49,721 nucleotides of DNA, taken from contig CACORD010000005.1 in NCBI GenBank assembly GCA_902629535.1, positions 1 to 49,721 on the forward strand. Reading direction: 5' to 3'. How positions within the stretch are numbered: the first letter of the stretch is position 1; every line of letters begins with the position of its first letter. Under the pieces are notes generated by a model. It made no database searches. It was not told the origin of the DNA and saw only the letters and a program-made list of their open reading frames with translations. The position numbers were made by a program, and so were the translations under genes. Of the stretch, positions 26,408-35,804 are shown piece by piece. This DNA comes from an uncultured Pelagibacteraceae bacterium (GTDB taxonomy: Bacteria; Pseudomonadota; Alphaproteobacteria; Pelagibacterales; Pelagibacteraceae).

Positions 26408-27837
26408 CTCCATCCCCCAACAGATTTTACCTCTAAAAACTCTTCAAGACCGTGTTCCCCAGCCTCTCTTCCAATACCAGAATGTTTGAAGCCACCAAAT
26501 GGTGCATCAACAGCAATACCAGCTCCATTGACATCAACCATTCCTGATCTAAGTTTTCTAGCAACTCTTTTTACTTTTTCTTTATCTGTAGTTTGAATAT
26601 AGTTTGTTAATCCATAAGGAGTATCATTTGCAATTTCAATAGCTTCTTCTTCTGTTTCAAAAGGCATTACAGATAAAACTGGTCCAAATATTTCTGTTCT
26701 TGCTATTTCCATTTTATTATTAACATCTGCGAATACAGTAGGTTTTACAAAATAACCTTTTTCTAATCCATCTGGTTTACCTGGGCCTCCAGCTACTAAT
26801 TTGGCCCCTTCATCGATACCTTTCTTAATTAAAGTTTGTATCTTATTGTATTGAGTTTCAGAAATAACTGGGCCTATATGCTCTCCTTCTTTTTTTGGAT
26901 CACCAACCTCAAAATTTTCTGTGTACTTCTTTAATCTTTCAACAGCATCATTATACATTGATTTTTCAACTAACATTCTTGTAGGCGCATTACATGACTG
27001 ACCTGAATTTCTAAAACATCTCAAAGCACCTCTTTCTATTGCATCTGGATCAGCATCTTTAAATATTATATTTGCACCTTTGCCACCAAGTTCTAAACTA
27101 ACTCTTTTAAAATCTTTCGCAGCATTTTGGGAAATTAATGCTCCTGCTCTAGTTGACCCAGTAAATGAAATCATATTTACGTCAGGATGACTTGTTAATG
27201 CATCTCCAGTTGTTGCTCCATCACCGTTTATTAAATTAAATACTCCGGGAGGAAATTTTGTTTCATCAATCAACTCTGCTAAAATCATTGATGATAGTGG
27301 TGCTAATTCAGAAGGTTTTAGAACCATAGTGCAACCAGATGCTATTGCAGGCATTACTTTTAAGCAGACCTGGTTCATTGGCCAATTCCATGGTGTTATT
27401 AAAGCACATACGCCTTTAGGTTCATAAATGAGTCTTTGATTAGGTGCATGTTCTCCTAATGGTTTTTCAAATTCAAAATTTTTTAGATATCTAATAAATG
27501 ATTTTAAATGAGCAGCACCTGTTCCAGCTTGAAGTTTTGTTGCAAAATCTTTTGGTGCTCCCATCTCAGTTGTAATTGCACTTGCAATATCTGCCCATCT
27601 TTTCTTGTAATTTTCGTAAAGTTTTTCTAATAATTTTATTCTCTCCTCTTTTGATGAAAACGCCCAAGAACTGTAAGCTTTTTTGGCAGCTTTCACAGCA
27701 TCATTTACATCATCTTTATTACCCAATGTTATGACAGCACAATTTTCTTCGGTTGCAGGATCTATTACTTTGATTTCTTCTTTACTTTTTGGAGTTACCC
27801 ATTTGCCATTAATATAAAAATTTTTTTTTTTTTCCAT
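26404..27837 (-). CDS. NAD(P)-dependent aldehyde dehydrogenase
   Basis: The 477-aa protein has TPWNWPMNQ, GCTMVLKPSELAPLSS and FTGSTRAG (cofactor site), LELGGKG with Glu249 as general base, and NSGQSCNAPTRM with Cys282 as nucleophile. The terminal PFGGFKHSGIGREAGEHGLEE is standard for the superfamily. The substrate is not encoded in the motifs. Lying 20 bp downstream of the agmatinase gene on the same strand, it could oxidise an aminoaldehyde made from polyamines, an inference from context. An A-rich start (MEKKKNFYINGKW) is normal for this genome. Confidence 0.9.
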   Translation of the reverse strand: MEKKKNFYINGKWVTPKSKEEIKVIDPATEENCAVITLGNKDDVNDAVKAAKKAYSSWAFSSKEERIKLLEKLYENYKKRWADIASAITTEMGAPKDFATKLQAGTGAAHLKSFIRYLKNFEFEKPLGEHAPNQRLIYEPKGVCALITPWNWPMNQVCLKVMPAIASGCTMVLKPSELAPLSSMILAELIDETKFPPGVFNLINGDGATTGDALTSHPDVNMISFTGSTRAGALISQNAAKDFKRVSLELGGKGANIIFKDADPDAIERGALRCFRNSGQSCNAPTRMLVEKSMYNDAVERLKKYTENFEVGDPKKEGEHIGPVISETQYNKIQTLIKKGIDEGAKLVAGGPGKPDGLEKGYFVKPTVFADVNNKMEIARTEIFGPVLSVMPFETEEEAIEIANDTPYGLTNYIQTTDKEKVKRVARKLRSGMVDVNGAGIAVDAPFGGFKHSGIGREAGEHGLEEFLEVKSVGGWS

Positions 27838-27857
27838 TGGAGATTACTAACCTTTCT

Positions 27858-28817
27858 TTACTTTTTTGCAAATAGATTTGTTAACTCATAAACTATAGTA
27901 GCAGCTGCAAGTGATGTTACCTCAGCATGATCATAAGCAGGTGATACCTCAACAACATCTGCAGAGATTAAATTCATACCAGACAAGCCTCTAATAACAT
28001 TAACCATTTCTCTACTGGTCATGCCAGCTATTTCTGGTGTACCAGTGCCAGGTGCAAAAGCAGGATCTAAAACATCAATATCAATTGATAAATATAATGG
28101 ATTATCTCCCACTCTTTTTTTTATCCTTTCTGCAATTTTATCAGTGCCTTCGGTTTGAAACTCATCACAATGAATTATCTTAAATCCAAAACTTTCATCA
28201 TTTTTAAGATCTTCTCTGCTATACAATGGACCTCTAATACCAACATGCATTGAAGCATCATCCATGAATAAATTTTCTTCACGTGCTCTTCTAAAAGGTG
28301 TTCCATGTGTATAAGGTGCTCCAAAATAAGTATCCCAAGTATCAAGATGAGCATCGAAATGAACTAAAGCAACAGGACCATTATTAATTTTATTTACTGC
28401 TTTTAATAAAGGAAACGCAATTGTATGATCTCCGCCTAAACTAATTATACCACCAGTTTTTTTGAGAAGATCCAATGCTCCTTCCTCAATTTGCTTAATT
28501 GCTTCATCTATATTAAATGGATTACAAGTAATATCACCAGCATCAGCAACTTGTTGAACTTTAAAGGGCTCAACATCATAATTTGGATGATAATTTGTTC
28601 TTAAATGTCTTGAAGCTTGTCTAATACTTTGGGGACCAAATCTTGCCCCGGGTCTGTAACTTGTACCTGCATCGAATGGTATTCCGACTATTGCAACATC
28701 GCAGTACTCAACATCTCTTAATTCTGGTAGTCTAGCAAAAGTTGATGGGCCCGCAAATCTTGGAACCTTTGTACCACTTACTGGTTGAATAGGTTCTTTG
28801 CTTCTTTTTTTTTTCAT
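27858..28817 (-). CDS. speB: Agmatinase-type ureohydrolase
   Basis: This manganese ureohydrolase has GGDHTIAFPLL, HFDAHLDTWD (metal His and Asp), SIDIDVLDPAFAPGTGTPE and SADVVEVSPAYDHAEVT. The pattern fits agmatinase (agmatine to putrescine and urea), with guanidinobutyrase or related guanidino hydrolases as alternatives. I take the start at ATG 28817 (319 aa). An in-frame TTG at 28844 would add nine residues that do not resemble the family. It shares a strand with the aldehyde dehydrogenase, suggesting a polyamine or guanidino catabolic pair. Confidence 0.85.
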   Translation of the reverse strand: MKKKRSKEPIQPVSGTKVPRFAGPSTFARLPELRDVEYCDVAIVGIPFDAGTSYRPGARFGPQSIRQASRHLRTNYHPNYDVEPFKVQQVADAGDITCNPFNIDEAIKQIEEGALDLLKKTGGIISLGGDHTIAFPLLKAVNKINNGPVALVHFDAHLDTWDTYFGAPYTHGTPFRRAREENLFMDDASMHVGIRGPLYSREDLKNDESFGFKIIHCDEFQTEGTDKIAERIKKRVGDNPLYLSIDIDVLDPAFAPGTGTPEIAGMTSREMVNVIRGLSGMNLISADVVEVSPAYDHAEVTSLAAATIVYELTNLFAKK

Positions 28818-28871
28818 CACAAAAACTCTATCACATTCTAACAAATTGGAATATCTTCAATAATACTAATT

Positions 28872-29594
28872 ATGAAATTATTAAAGCTCATTTTATTGTA
28901 TTTATTTTTAATTTCTCCAACCCAAGCAGATACAATTTACGAATTAATAAAAATTCCAAACCTGGAGATTTATAATCTTAAAACTGAGAACAAATTAAGA
29001 TACTTGAATGCTAAACAAGCATTTACAATAGGTATTGATAATAATATCAATTGTTTTAAATCATCTAAGCAAGAACTAGATAAAAAATATAAGATTATTG
29101 AAAAAAATCTTAATAGATATTCTCAAAACTTTTTAAAAAAAATAAATTTAAAATACATTGTTATGTGTGAAGACTTATCAATCTCAGGTATTAATACTGC
29201 TGGGATACCTGATAATGTAATGAAAACTTTAATTGTAGATATAAAATTTAACGATAGATATTTTGAAAGAGTGTTACATCACGAAGTCTTCCACATAATA
29301 AATGATAGTTTCAAAGATATATTTAATGAACAAATTTGGTCTAGTTTTAATCCTAAAGAGTTCAATTATGCAAAATGTTCAACCTGCACGAAAAAAATAG
29401 GTTTAGATACATATTCTAAAACAGCTGGTTTTATTACTGAATACTCACGATCCACCGCATCTGAGGATATGGCTGAGGTATTTTCTCATTTAATGTATGG
29501 AAATTTACCTGAAACAGTAGATCCTATTCTTCAAAAAAAGATAGAATTCATCAAAAAAGGAATCTTAAAAATTGATGAAAGTTTTATTTTATGA
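28872..29594 (+). CDS. Exported putative zinc metallopeptidase
   Basis: The 240-aa protein has a hydrophobic signal peptide (KLLKLILLYLFLISPTQA, cleavage near residue 19). Its HEVFH motif at residues 137-141 fits the zinc site HExxH, and a downstream STASEDMAEVFSHLMYG offers a third Glu ligand in gluzincin style. Two Cys in KCSTCTKK may form a disulphide or bind metal. It is probably periplasmic. I do not recognise a named family. It overlaps the cyclophilin start by 4 bp (ATGA), so both are likely co-translated envelope proteins. Confidence 0.7.
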   Translation: MKLLKLILLYLFLISPTQADTIYELIKIPNLEIYNLKTENKLRYLNAKQAFTIGIDNNINCFKSSKQELDKKYKIIEKNLNRYSQNFLKKINLKYIVMCEDLSISGINTAGIPDNVMKTLIVDIKFNDRYFERVLHHEVFHIINDSFKDIFNEQIWSSFNPKEFNYAKCSTCTKKIGLDTYSKTAGFITEYSRSTASEDMAEVFSHLMYGNLPETVDPILQKKIEFIKKGILKIDESFIL

Positions 29595-30235
29595 TTGAAA
29601 AAATAAAAGCATCAAAATCTGAAAAAATAATATTTTTATTTGTTGTAATTTTAGGTTTATTTTCAATTACCTCTTTTGTTTTACTAAAAGATAAATGTTT
29701 ATTTGTTAAGAATTACGACCCAGATAAAATTAATTTTGAAAATCCAAATAACATAGCAATTCTAAACGTTGAGTGTGGAAATGTAATTATAGAATTATAT
29801 CCAGAAATATCTCCAAATGGAGTAGAGAGATTTAAAACATTGATTAAATCTAATGCCTATGATGATGTAGCATTTCATAGGGTCATTAAAGATAAACTTG
29901 TACAAGCTGGTGATGTTGAATTTGGAAAAAAAGGAAACATTGATTATGGAAAAATTGGAAGTGGAAAATCTGGTTTAGGTACAATCAAATCTGAAGTTGA
30001 TAAGGATTTTAACTATACCAAAGGAAGTGTAGGATTAGCTCGATCTTTAAAATATGATACTGAGGACAGCCAATTTTTTATAATTCTTCAGGATGAACCT
30101 TTGTATGAAGGGGAATACACACCCATCGGAAAAGTAATATTTGGCTTAGAAGCTTTAGAAAAAATTAAACATTTAAATAAATCTGAATATGTTTTAAGGC
30201 CTGACTTTATAAATACTCTTAGATTATTTAATTAA
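29591..30235 (+). CDS. Membrane-anchored cyclophilin-type peptidyl-prolyl isomerase
   Basis: The 214-aa protein has an uncleaved-looking membrane helix near residues 13-31 (IIFLFVVILGLFSITSFVL) and then a cyclophilin domain: VIIELYPEISPNGVERF, AFHRVIKDKLVQAGD (catalytic Arg), KGSVGLAR, DSQFFIILQDEPLYEGEYTPIGKV. It should catalyse proline isomerisation in the periplasm. It is coupled to the metallopeptidase gene upstream. Its stop overlaps the fadB stop within TTAATTAA (30228-30235). Confidence 0.88.
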   Translation: MIEKIKASKSEKIIFLFVVILGLFSITSFVLLKDKCLFVKNYDPDKINFENPNNIAILNVECGNVIIELYPEISPNGVERFKTLIKSNAYDDVAFHRVIKDKLVQAGDVEFGKKGNIDYGKIGSGKSGLGTIKSEVDKDFNYTKGSVGLARSLKYDTEDSQFFIILQDEPLYEGEYTPIGKVIFGLEALEKIKHLNKSEYVLRPDFINTLRLFN

Positions 30236-32450
30236 CCAAAGGTTTACCGGTAGCAAGAGTATGTTTAATTCTGTCTTGAGTTTGTTTAGTTTCAATTAAT
30301 CTCATAAAAGCATCAAGTTCCAATTTAAACAAATCATCTTCTGTAAGAGTTTTATCTTTGGTAGTTTCACCACCACTTAAAACGTGAGCTAATTCTTTTG
30401 CTACAGTCAAACCATGATCTAATATAACTTTATCATTGTAAAGTTTTTCTAAAATTTTGTTCATATCATCAATAACTGCTTTACCAGGTAAATTAAATGT
30501 AAGCTCATTTGGTGCTTTAAAGTCCTTGTTTTCATTTAAAATTTTTTTCGATACCTCAAGCAAACTATTTCTATTCATAATTCTTTTATTTTCAGGTAAT
30601 AAGTATTTCAAAGGTTCTGCCTCAACTGGAGACGTAGCTGTTCTACCATAGCCAATTATATTAAATACTTTTAAGGGTGCATATTTTGGGTCTTTCTTAG
30701 CCTCTTCAGTATTTAACCATCTAGCCAGCATTTCTTTACATCCGCCTCCAGCTGGAATTAATCCAACAATAGTTTCTACCAATCCGATTACAATATTTGT
30801 ATGTGAGGCTACGAAATTACTTTGTACTAAAACTTCAAAACCTCCTCCCAAAGTTAATCCTGATGGTGCAGATATAACTGGGTATTTAGAGTACTTAAGA
30901 TGTTTGCAAGTTTCTTGAAAATATTTAATAAATTTTTCTATCGATTTAAAATCATTTTTATTAGCAAATTCCATAGTATAGGTCAGGTTAACGCCAGCAG
31001 AAAATTGCATACTCTCATTAATTATTATTAAAGGTTTATCAGTTGCTTTCTTAAGTGCATCCATTGAGTCATAATCGAGTGCATTAGCTTTAGTCGTAAA
31101 CTCAACAATATTAAAATCATTAAATCTATAAATTGCAGCTGAACTATTGCCATCAACGCTTGAGGCAGTTTTCTTGATCTTACCTAAAGTTTCAATTGAT
31201 GTATATTTTTGCCTTTCACCATAAAAATTTTCATCTTTAGAATTAGATAAATTTTCTAAAAAGTTATTACCTTTATATTCATCAACTTTATCGAAGAAAT
31301 TTTTAATACCAATTTCTTCTAACATCTCAAAAGGTCCTTTCGCCCAGTTAAATCCAAGTCTCATTGCCTCATCTATGTCATTAAATTCTTTGGTAATTCC
31401 AGGAACTAGAGATGAAGCATATTTTATTATCTTGGATAGTACTGACCAAGCATAGTCTCCATACTTATCTTTTCTATTAATAAGAGCCTTTAAATCTACT
31501 TTATCGGACTTAATATCTATTTTTTGACTTGTTGAATACTCGCCAGTTTCAAGATTAATAGCCTCCATAATTTTTCCACTATCGGTCTTCTTCATTCTAT
31601 AGAAGCCGCCTTTGCCTTTTCTCCCCGTATATCCAGTTTCAATCAATTTTTTTACTAAAGGAATTTCTTTAGCAACCTCATGGAACTCATCGGATTTTGG
31701 AAGTTCTTTGATAAAACTTTTTAAAACATCTGCCATTAAATCTATACCAATCAAATCATATAATCCAAAAACTCCTGTTTTAGGTATACCCATAGGTCTT
31801 CCAAAAATTGCATCTGCTTCCTCCACAGAAAGTTTCATCTTAAATGCTTCAGTCATTGCAATTTGCATTGCATACACACCTACCCTATTTCCAAGGAAAC
31901 CAGGGGTATCATTACAAACGATTGCTCCTTTACCTAACTCAACTTCACAGAATTCTTTTAATTGATTAATTTTATTTAAATCGTTGTCTTCATTCTTAAC
32001 TATTTCAAGAAGACCCATATATCTAACTGGATTAAAAAAATGGGTAATACAAAAATCTTTTTTTTGATCTTTATTTAAATTTTGAGATAAAACTTTGATT
32101 GGAATTGAGGAAGTATTTGATGAAACTATTGCTCCATCTTTCCTACTTTTAAAAATTTTATCGTAAATTTGGTGTTTTATATCAATTCTCTCAACCACTG
32201 CCTCGACAATCCAATCAGCATTTTTAACCACATCAAAATCATCAGATATATTTCCAACTTTAATATTATCAATTTTGGTTTTATCAATTAATAAAGGTGG
32301 TCTTGATTTATGGATTCTTTCTCTTGCATTTTGACTTATCTCGGTTTTTAAATCCAAAAGTGTGACAGGGATATTAGCATTACACAAGTGAGCAGCTATA
32401 CCACTGCCCATTGTACCTGATCCAATTACTACTACGTTCTTAATTTTCAT
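30228..32450 (-). CDS. fadB: 3-hydroxyacyl-CoA dehydrogenase / enoyl-CoA hydratase (FadB/FadJ-like)
   Basis: The 740-aa bifunctional beta-oxidation enzyme has the dehydrogenase half first: VVVIGSGTMGSGIAAHLCNA (NAD site), SNTSSIPI, CITHFFNPVRYMGLLEIV and NDTPGFLGNRVGVY. The enoyl-CoA hydratase half follows at about residues 430-640 with SGLTLGGGFEVLVQSN and GLVETIVGLIPAGGGCKE carrying the catalytic Glu. This order is the reverse of E. coli FadB but common in alphaproteobacteria. The thiolase partner is not in the window. It lies 12 bp downstream of the permease gene, so it may be in the transporter operon, without an obvious functional link. Confidence 0.9.
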   Translation of the reverse strand: MKIKNVVVIGSGTMGSGIAAHLCNANIPVTLLDLKTEISQNARERIHKSRPPLLIDKTKIDNIKVGNISDDFDVVKNADWIVEAVVERIDIKHQIYDKIFKSRKDGAIVSSNTSSIPIKVLSQNLNKDQKKDFCITHFFNPVRYMGLLEIVKNEDNDLNKINQLKEFCEVELGKGAIVCNDTPGFLGNRVGVYAMQIAMTEAFKMKLSVEEADAIFGRPMGIPKTGVFGLYDLIGIDLMADVLKSFIKELPKSDEFHEVAKEIPLVKKLIETGYTGRKGKGGFYRMKKTDSGKIMEAINLETGEYSTSQKIDIKSDKVDLKALINRKDKYGDYAWSVLSKIIKYASSLVPGITKEFNDIDEAMRLGFNWAKGPFEMLEEIGIKNFFDKVDEYKGNNFLENLSNSKDENFYGERQKYTSIETLGKIKKTASSVDGNSSAAIYRFNDFNIVEFTTKANALDYDSMDALKKATDKPLIIINESMQFSAGVNLTYTMEFANKNDFKSIEKFIKYFQETCKHLKYSKYPVISAPSGLTLGGGFEVLVQSNFVASHTNIVIGLVETIVGLIPAGGGCKEMLARWLNTEEAKKDPKYAPLKVFNIIGYGRTATSPVEAEPLKYLLPENKRIMNRNSLLEVSKKILNENKDFKAPNELTFNLPGKAVIDDMNKILEKLYNDKVILDHGLTVAKELAHVLSGGETTKDKTLTEDDLFKLELDAFMRLIETKQTQDRIKHTLATGKPLVN

Positions 32451-32462
32451 GAGATTATTTTA

Positions 32463-33317
32463 CTATCGATTAATACCTCTGAGTCTTTCAGATCTTCTTC
32501 TTAAAAGCTCAGCGGTTACTAATATTAATGTTGATAGTATAATTAAACAAGTCGCAACAGCTAAAATTGTTGGACTCAATTGTTCTCTTAAACCTGTCCA
32601 CATTTGTATCGGAATAGTTGTATTTTCTAATCCAGCTAAAAATAAAACTACAACAACTTCATCAAAAGAGGTTACAAATGCAAATAATCCACCTGAAATA
32701 ACTCCAGGTAAAATTAGTGGTAAAGTAATTTTCATAAAGGTATTTACTGGATCACTACCCAAACTTGCAGCAGCTCTTGTTACACTATGGTCAAATCCTG
32801 AGAGTGTAGCGGTAACCGTTATAACAACAAATGGTGTTCCTAAAATAATATGAGCAAGAACAATACCTGTATGTGTTGCTGCTAAACCAGCCTTTGCCAT
32901 AAAGAAAAATATTGCAACACCTGAAATAATTAAAGGTACAATCATAGGAGAAATTAAAACCGCCATTATCAACCCTTTGTAAGGCATATGTCTGCTACTT
33001 AAACCTAAGGCAGCAACTGTTCCTAGTATTACTGAACCTATTGTTGCAAAAATTGCGATAATAAAACTATTCTTAGCAGCTAATCCCCAAGGATTTTTAG
33101 TCCCGTAGATCATATCTTTATACCATCTTAAAGAAAAAGCATCTGGATCAAGTCGTTTCATTCCATCAGAGAAACTTAAAAATTCCTCCGCGTTAAAAGA
33201 TAATGGAAAGATTACAAATAAGGGCGCAATAAGAAAAAAGAAAACTGCACCACAAATTGTTAAATAGATATAATGCCAAATTCTATAATGTGGTTCAGTA
33301 TATTTTGGTAAAGCCAT
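32463..33317 (-). CDS. potC: ABC transporter permease, PotC-like
   Basis: The 284-aa inner-membrane protein has about six helices. The EAA loop that contacts the ATPase is seen in AAASLGSDPVNTFMKITLPLILPGVISG. It belongs to the spermidine/putrescine type (PotC) by sequence style and by partners encoded upstream. Five bases separate it from the other permease. The pot label gives the transporter class; the true substrate could be another cationic or zwitterionic amine. Confidence 0.87.
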   Translation of the reverse strand: MALPKYTEPHYRIWHYIYLTICGAVFFFLIAPLFVIFPLSFNAEEFLSFSDGMKRLDPDAFSLRWYKDMIYGTKNPWGLAAKNSFIIAIFATIGSVILGTVAALGLSSRHMPYKGLIMAVLISPMIVPLIISGVAIFFFMAKAGLAATHTGIVLAHIILGTPFVVITVTATLSGFDHSVTRAAASLGSDPVNTFMKITLPLILPGVISGGLFAFVTSFDEVVVVLFLAGLENTTIPIQMWTGLREQLSPTILAVATCLIILSTLILVTAELLRRRSERLRGINR

Positions 33318-33322
33318 CCTAA

Positions 33323-34576
33323 TTATCCTAATTTAATATTATCTATTCCAACTATTTTGTTATAAAGCCAATAAATCACCAATACTCCACTCAATAACAT
33401 TAATCCCATTGCAGATGCAAAACTCCAGTCAAGGGTGCTTTTCATGTGAAAGGCAATCTGGTTACTAATTAAAGTCCCGGATGCACCACCGACTAAAGCT
33501 GGTGTAATGTAATAACCAATCGCTAAAATGAACACTAATAAACATCCTGCACCTATTCCTGGGATTGTAAGTGGGAAATAAACTTTCCAAAACGCTACAA
33601 ATGGTGTTCCGCCTAGCGATTTTCCAGCTCTCATTAAGCTTGGTGAGATAGTTTTCATGACACTGTATAGCGGTAGCACCATAAATGGCAGCAAGATTTG
33701 TGTCATTGCTACATAACTTCCTGTCTTATTATACATCATTTCAGGTCTGTTATCGTCTGCCACCAATCCTATTCCAACAAAGAAATCATTTACGATACCT
33801 TGTTGTTGTAACAAAATCATCCAGCTAGCAGTTCTTACAAGTAATGAAGTCCAGAACGGCAACAGTACGCATATCATTAATAAGTTACTATACTTCATAG
33901 GTAGAGTAGCTAACAAATGGGCAATCGGATAAGCCATCAAAAAACAAAAGACCGTTACAAAGAAAGCAATCTCCAAAGTTCTTAACCACAACACTCTATG
34001 AATTCGTCTATCTTCCTCAACACTTACTATTTTCCCTTCCTCATTTACATACATATCCATTCCTTTTAGATATTTTTGACCTGTAAATTCAGGTGCCCTT
34101 CTTTGAATTGCTCTCCAGTACTCAACATCAGCCCATCTTTTATGTACTGACATTATTTGTTCTTTATAATTTCCCTCTTCAAATGATTTTGATTTTCTTC
34201 TTAATTTTTTAATAATACTTTTAAATCCATTCTTTGTGTAATTTAATTGAGTAGATAGTTTACCTTCGCGTTTATCTTCAACTAATTTTATAAAATCTTC
34301 ATGAAAAGCTGCGAAAACTTCCTCATCTGGCAACTCTTGTCCATCCCAATTTTCCATTGCTTTAAAAGTTTTTGGAAGCATCTGAGTTACCATCTTGTCG
34401 TCAACACTTCTGAACAACATGTCTCCTATTGGAAAGACATAGGTAATAATCAAGAAAAATAATAATGGTGCAACCAGCAAGAAAGCTTTGATCTTATTCT
34501 TTTTTTCTGCTTTTTTTAGACTAACCTCTAAGGGTATTCCGTCTGTAGTTAAAATTTGTTTTGTTTCTGAGCTCAT
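33323..34576 (-). CDS. potB: ABC transporter permease, PotB-like with large loop insertion
   Basis: The 417-aa permease has an EAA loop in GKSLGGTPFVAFWKVYFPLTIPG. After the first helix (residues 31-50) about 140 mostly charged residues precede the next helix at about residue 205. Standard PotB is near 280 aa, so this is an insertion, predicted to be periplasmic. The start codon sits five bases from the T-run of a terminator-like hairpin and has no Shine-Dalgarno, so expression probably depends on read-through and weak initiation. Confidence 0.87.
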   Translation of the reverse strand: MSSETKQILTTDGIPLEVSLKKAEKKNKIKAFLLVAPLLFFLIITYVFPIGDMLFRSVDDKMVTQMLPKTFKAMENWDGQELPDEEVFAAFHEDFIKLVEDKREGKLSTQLNYTKNGFKSIIKKLRRKSKSFEEGNYKEQIMSVHKRWADVEYWRAIQRRAPEFTGQKYLKGMDMYVNEEGKIVSVEEDRRIHRVLWLRTLEIAFFVTVFCFLMAYPIAHLLATLPMKYSNLLMICVLLPFWTSLLVRTASWMILLQQQGIVNDFFVGIGLVADDNRPEMMYNKTGSYVAMTQILLPFMVLPLYSVMKTISPSLMRAGKSLGGTPFVAFWKVYFPLTIPGIGAGCLLVFILAIGYYITPALVGGASGTLISNQIAFHMKSTLDWSFASAMGLMLLSGVLVIYWLYNKIVGIDNIKLG

Positions 34577-34580
34577 AAAT

Positions 34581-34609
34581 AAAAAGGGCGGTTATAAATA
34601 ACCGCCCTT
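34581..34609 (-). terminator. Terminator-like attenuator between binding-protein and permease genes
   Basis: On the minus strand an 11-bp perfect stem (AAGGGCGGTTA, pairing with TAACCGCCCTT; 34599-34609 with 34584-34594) with a 4-base loop is followed by a T-run (34585-34581). It lies after the binding-protein stop and just before the permease ATG. Such hairpins commonly lower permease expression relative to the binding protein and protect the upstream mRNA end. Confidence 0.85.
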
Positions 34610-34646
34610 AAATTATAATATATAATTAAGTTCTTTAAAACTTAAA

Positions 34647-35774
34647 TTATAGACCAGCTTTCATAGCTTCCCATTTTTCACCCAGCTCTGTTCCGTTATC
34701 AGCCCAGAAAATTGGATCTACTAGGAAGTAGTTTTTAGTGTTAGCCGGTGCAGTTGGCATTTGTGGTACCATGTTAGTCTTACCATCTTTATACCAAGGC
34801 TCACCTTTTTCCATAATACCAATTGAAGATTTTCTCCAAGGAGCATATGCAATGTATTTAGCACTTCCTGCTAACATTTCAGAACTAGTCATCATAGCTA
34901 AAGCTTTTTTAGCCATACCATTAGCATCGTTTGGTCCACCTTTAACTTGTACGAAATACTCGTAATCAAGACCTTGGCCATCCCAAACTTGTTTGATTGG
35001 TGCACCTTCTCCAATTTCAGCATTGAAGAATCTACCATTCCAACCAGTAGCCATTACTACTTCACCTGATACTAACAGTTCTGGTGGTTGAGCACCTGCA
35101 GACCAAAATACACATCCACCTTTTGGATCTGTACATAATTTTTTGATCTTGTTCATCGCTCTTTCAACACCTTTTTCTGTTTCTAAAGCTTTGTAGATTT
35201 TTGCTCCGCCTTTACCTGGCTTGATACCATCTGCAGCTAAAGCAATCTCTAAATTAGTTAGAGCGCTTTTGTAGATAGCTCTTTTTCCAGGGAATTTCTT
35301 TGTGTTAAAGAAATCTTTGATAGTCTTTGGAGTACCTTTAACATTATTAGTGTTATAAGCGTAGTTCCAAGAATATAAAATATTTCCTACAGCACATTTA
35401 CTTGGCATTGCAGTAAAGAAATCTTTACTTGCTGGAGTTCCATCTGGAGCTGGCGGGAAGTCTTTGTCAAAATCAAATTCAACAAATAATCCTTCATCAC
35501 ATCCAGTGATAGTATCCATTGCAAACACGTCGATTATATCCCACGTGATCTTTCCAGCTTCTTTTTGTGCTTTAATTTCTGATAAACCACCTGAATAATC
35601 AACCCAAGCAATGTTAATGCCTAGTTTTTTAGCAGTTGGATCACCATATCCTAACTTTTGAGACTCAGTATAAGCCCCACCCCAAGACACTGCTGTTACT
35701 GTAGTTGCAAATGCTGAAGTAGTTAGTGAAAGTACAAAAGAAATAGCTAGTAATATTTTACTTAGTTTTTTCAT
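34647..35774 (-). CDS. potD: Periplasmic polyamine-type substrate-binding protein
   Basis: The 375-aa protein has a Sec signal peptide (KILLAISFVLSLTTSAFA, cleavage near residue 23) and then VTAVSWGGAYTESQKLGY, typical of the PotD/PotF-like binding-protein class. WDIIDVFAMD, YSWNYAYNT and FWSAGAQPPELLVSGEVVMATGWNG are landmarks of that fold. Its own promoter and a strong ribosome site (GGAGG, 35779-35783) suggest high expression, as expected for a binding protein. Ligand identity is not certain: polyamines fit the class, but the ectoine-type genes upstream leave other amines open. Confidence 0.85.
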   Translation of the reverse strand: MKKLSKILLAISFVLSLTTSAFATTVTAVSWGGAYTESQKLGYGDPTAKKLGINIAWVDYSGGLSEIKAQKEAGKITWDIIDVFAMDTITGCDEGLFVEFDFDKDFPPAPDGTPASKDFFTAMPSKCAVGNILYSWNYAYNTNNVKGTPKTIKDFFNTKKFPGKRAIYKSALTNLEIALAADGIKPGKGGAKIYKALETEKGVERAMNKIKKLCTDPKGGCVFWSAGAQPPELLVSGEVVMATGWNGRFFNAEIGEGAPIKQVWDGQGLDYEYFVQVKGGPNDANGMAKKALAMMTSSEMLAGSAKYIAYAPWRKSSIGIMEKGEPWYKDGKTNMVPQMPTAPANTKNYFLVDPIFWADNGTELGEKWEAMKAGL

Positions 35775-35784
35775 TTTTCCTCCG

Positions 35785-35798
35785 TTTAAACGTTTAAA
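35785..35798 (-). promoter_or_regulatory. 14-bp palindrome at the predicted transcription start of potD
   Basis: TTTAAACGTTTAAA (35785-35798) is a perfect palindrome lying just downstream of the predicted -10 box and just upstream of the GGAGG ribosome site (35779-35783). Position fits an operator that would block initiation, or a short leader element. The regulator is unknown. Confidence 0.45.
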
Positions 35799-35804
35799 AA
35801 ACTA

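Noticed and set aside
31612..31965. 117-codon plus-strand frame inside fadB
   Set aside because: It lies wholly within well-conserved FadB coding sequence and shows no domain, ribosome site or sensible composition.
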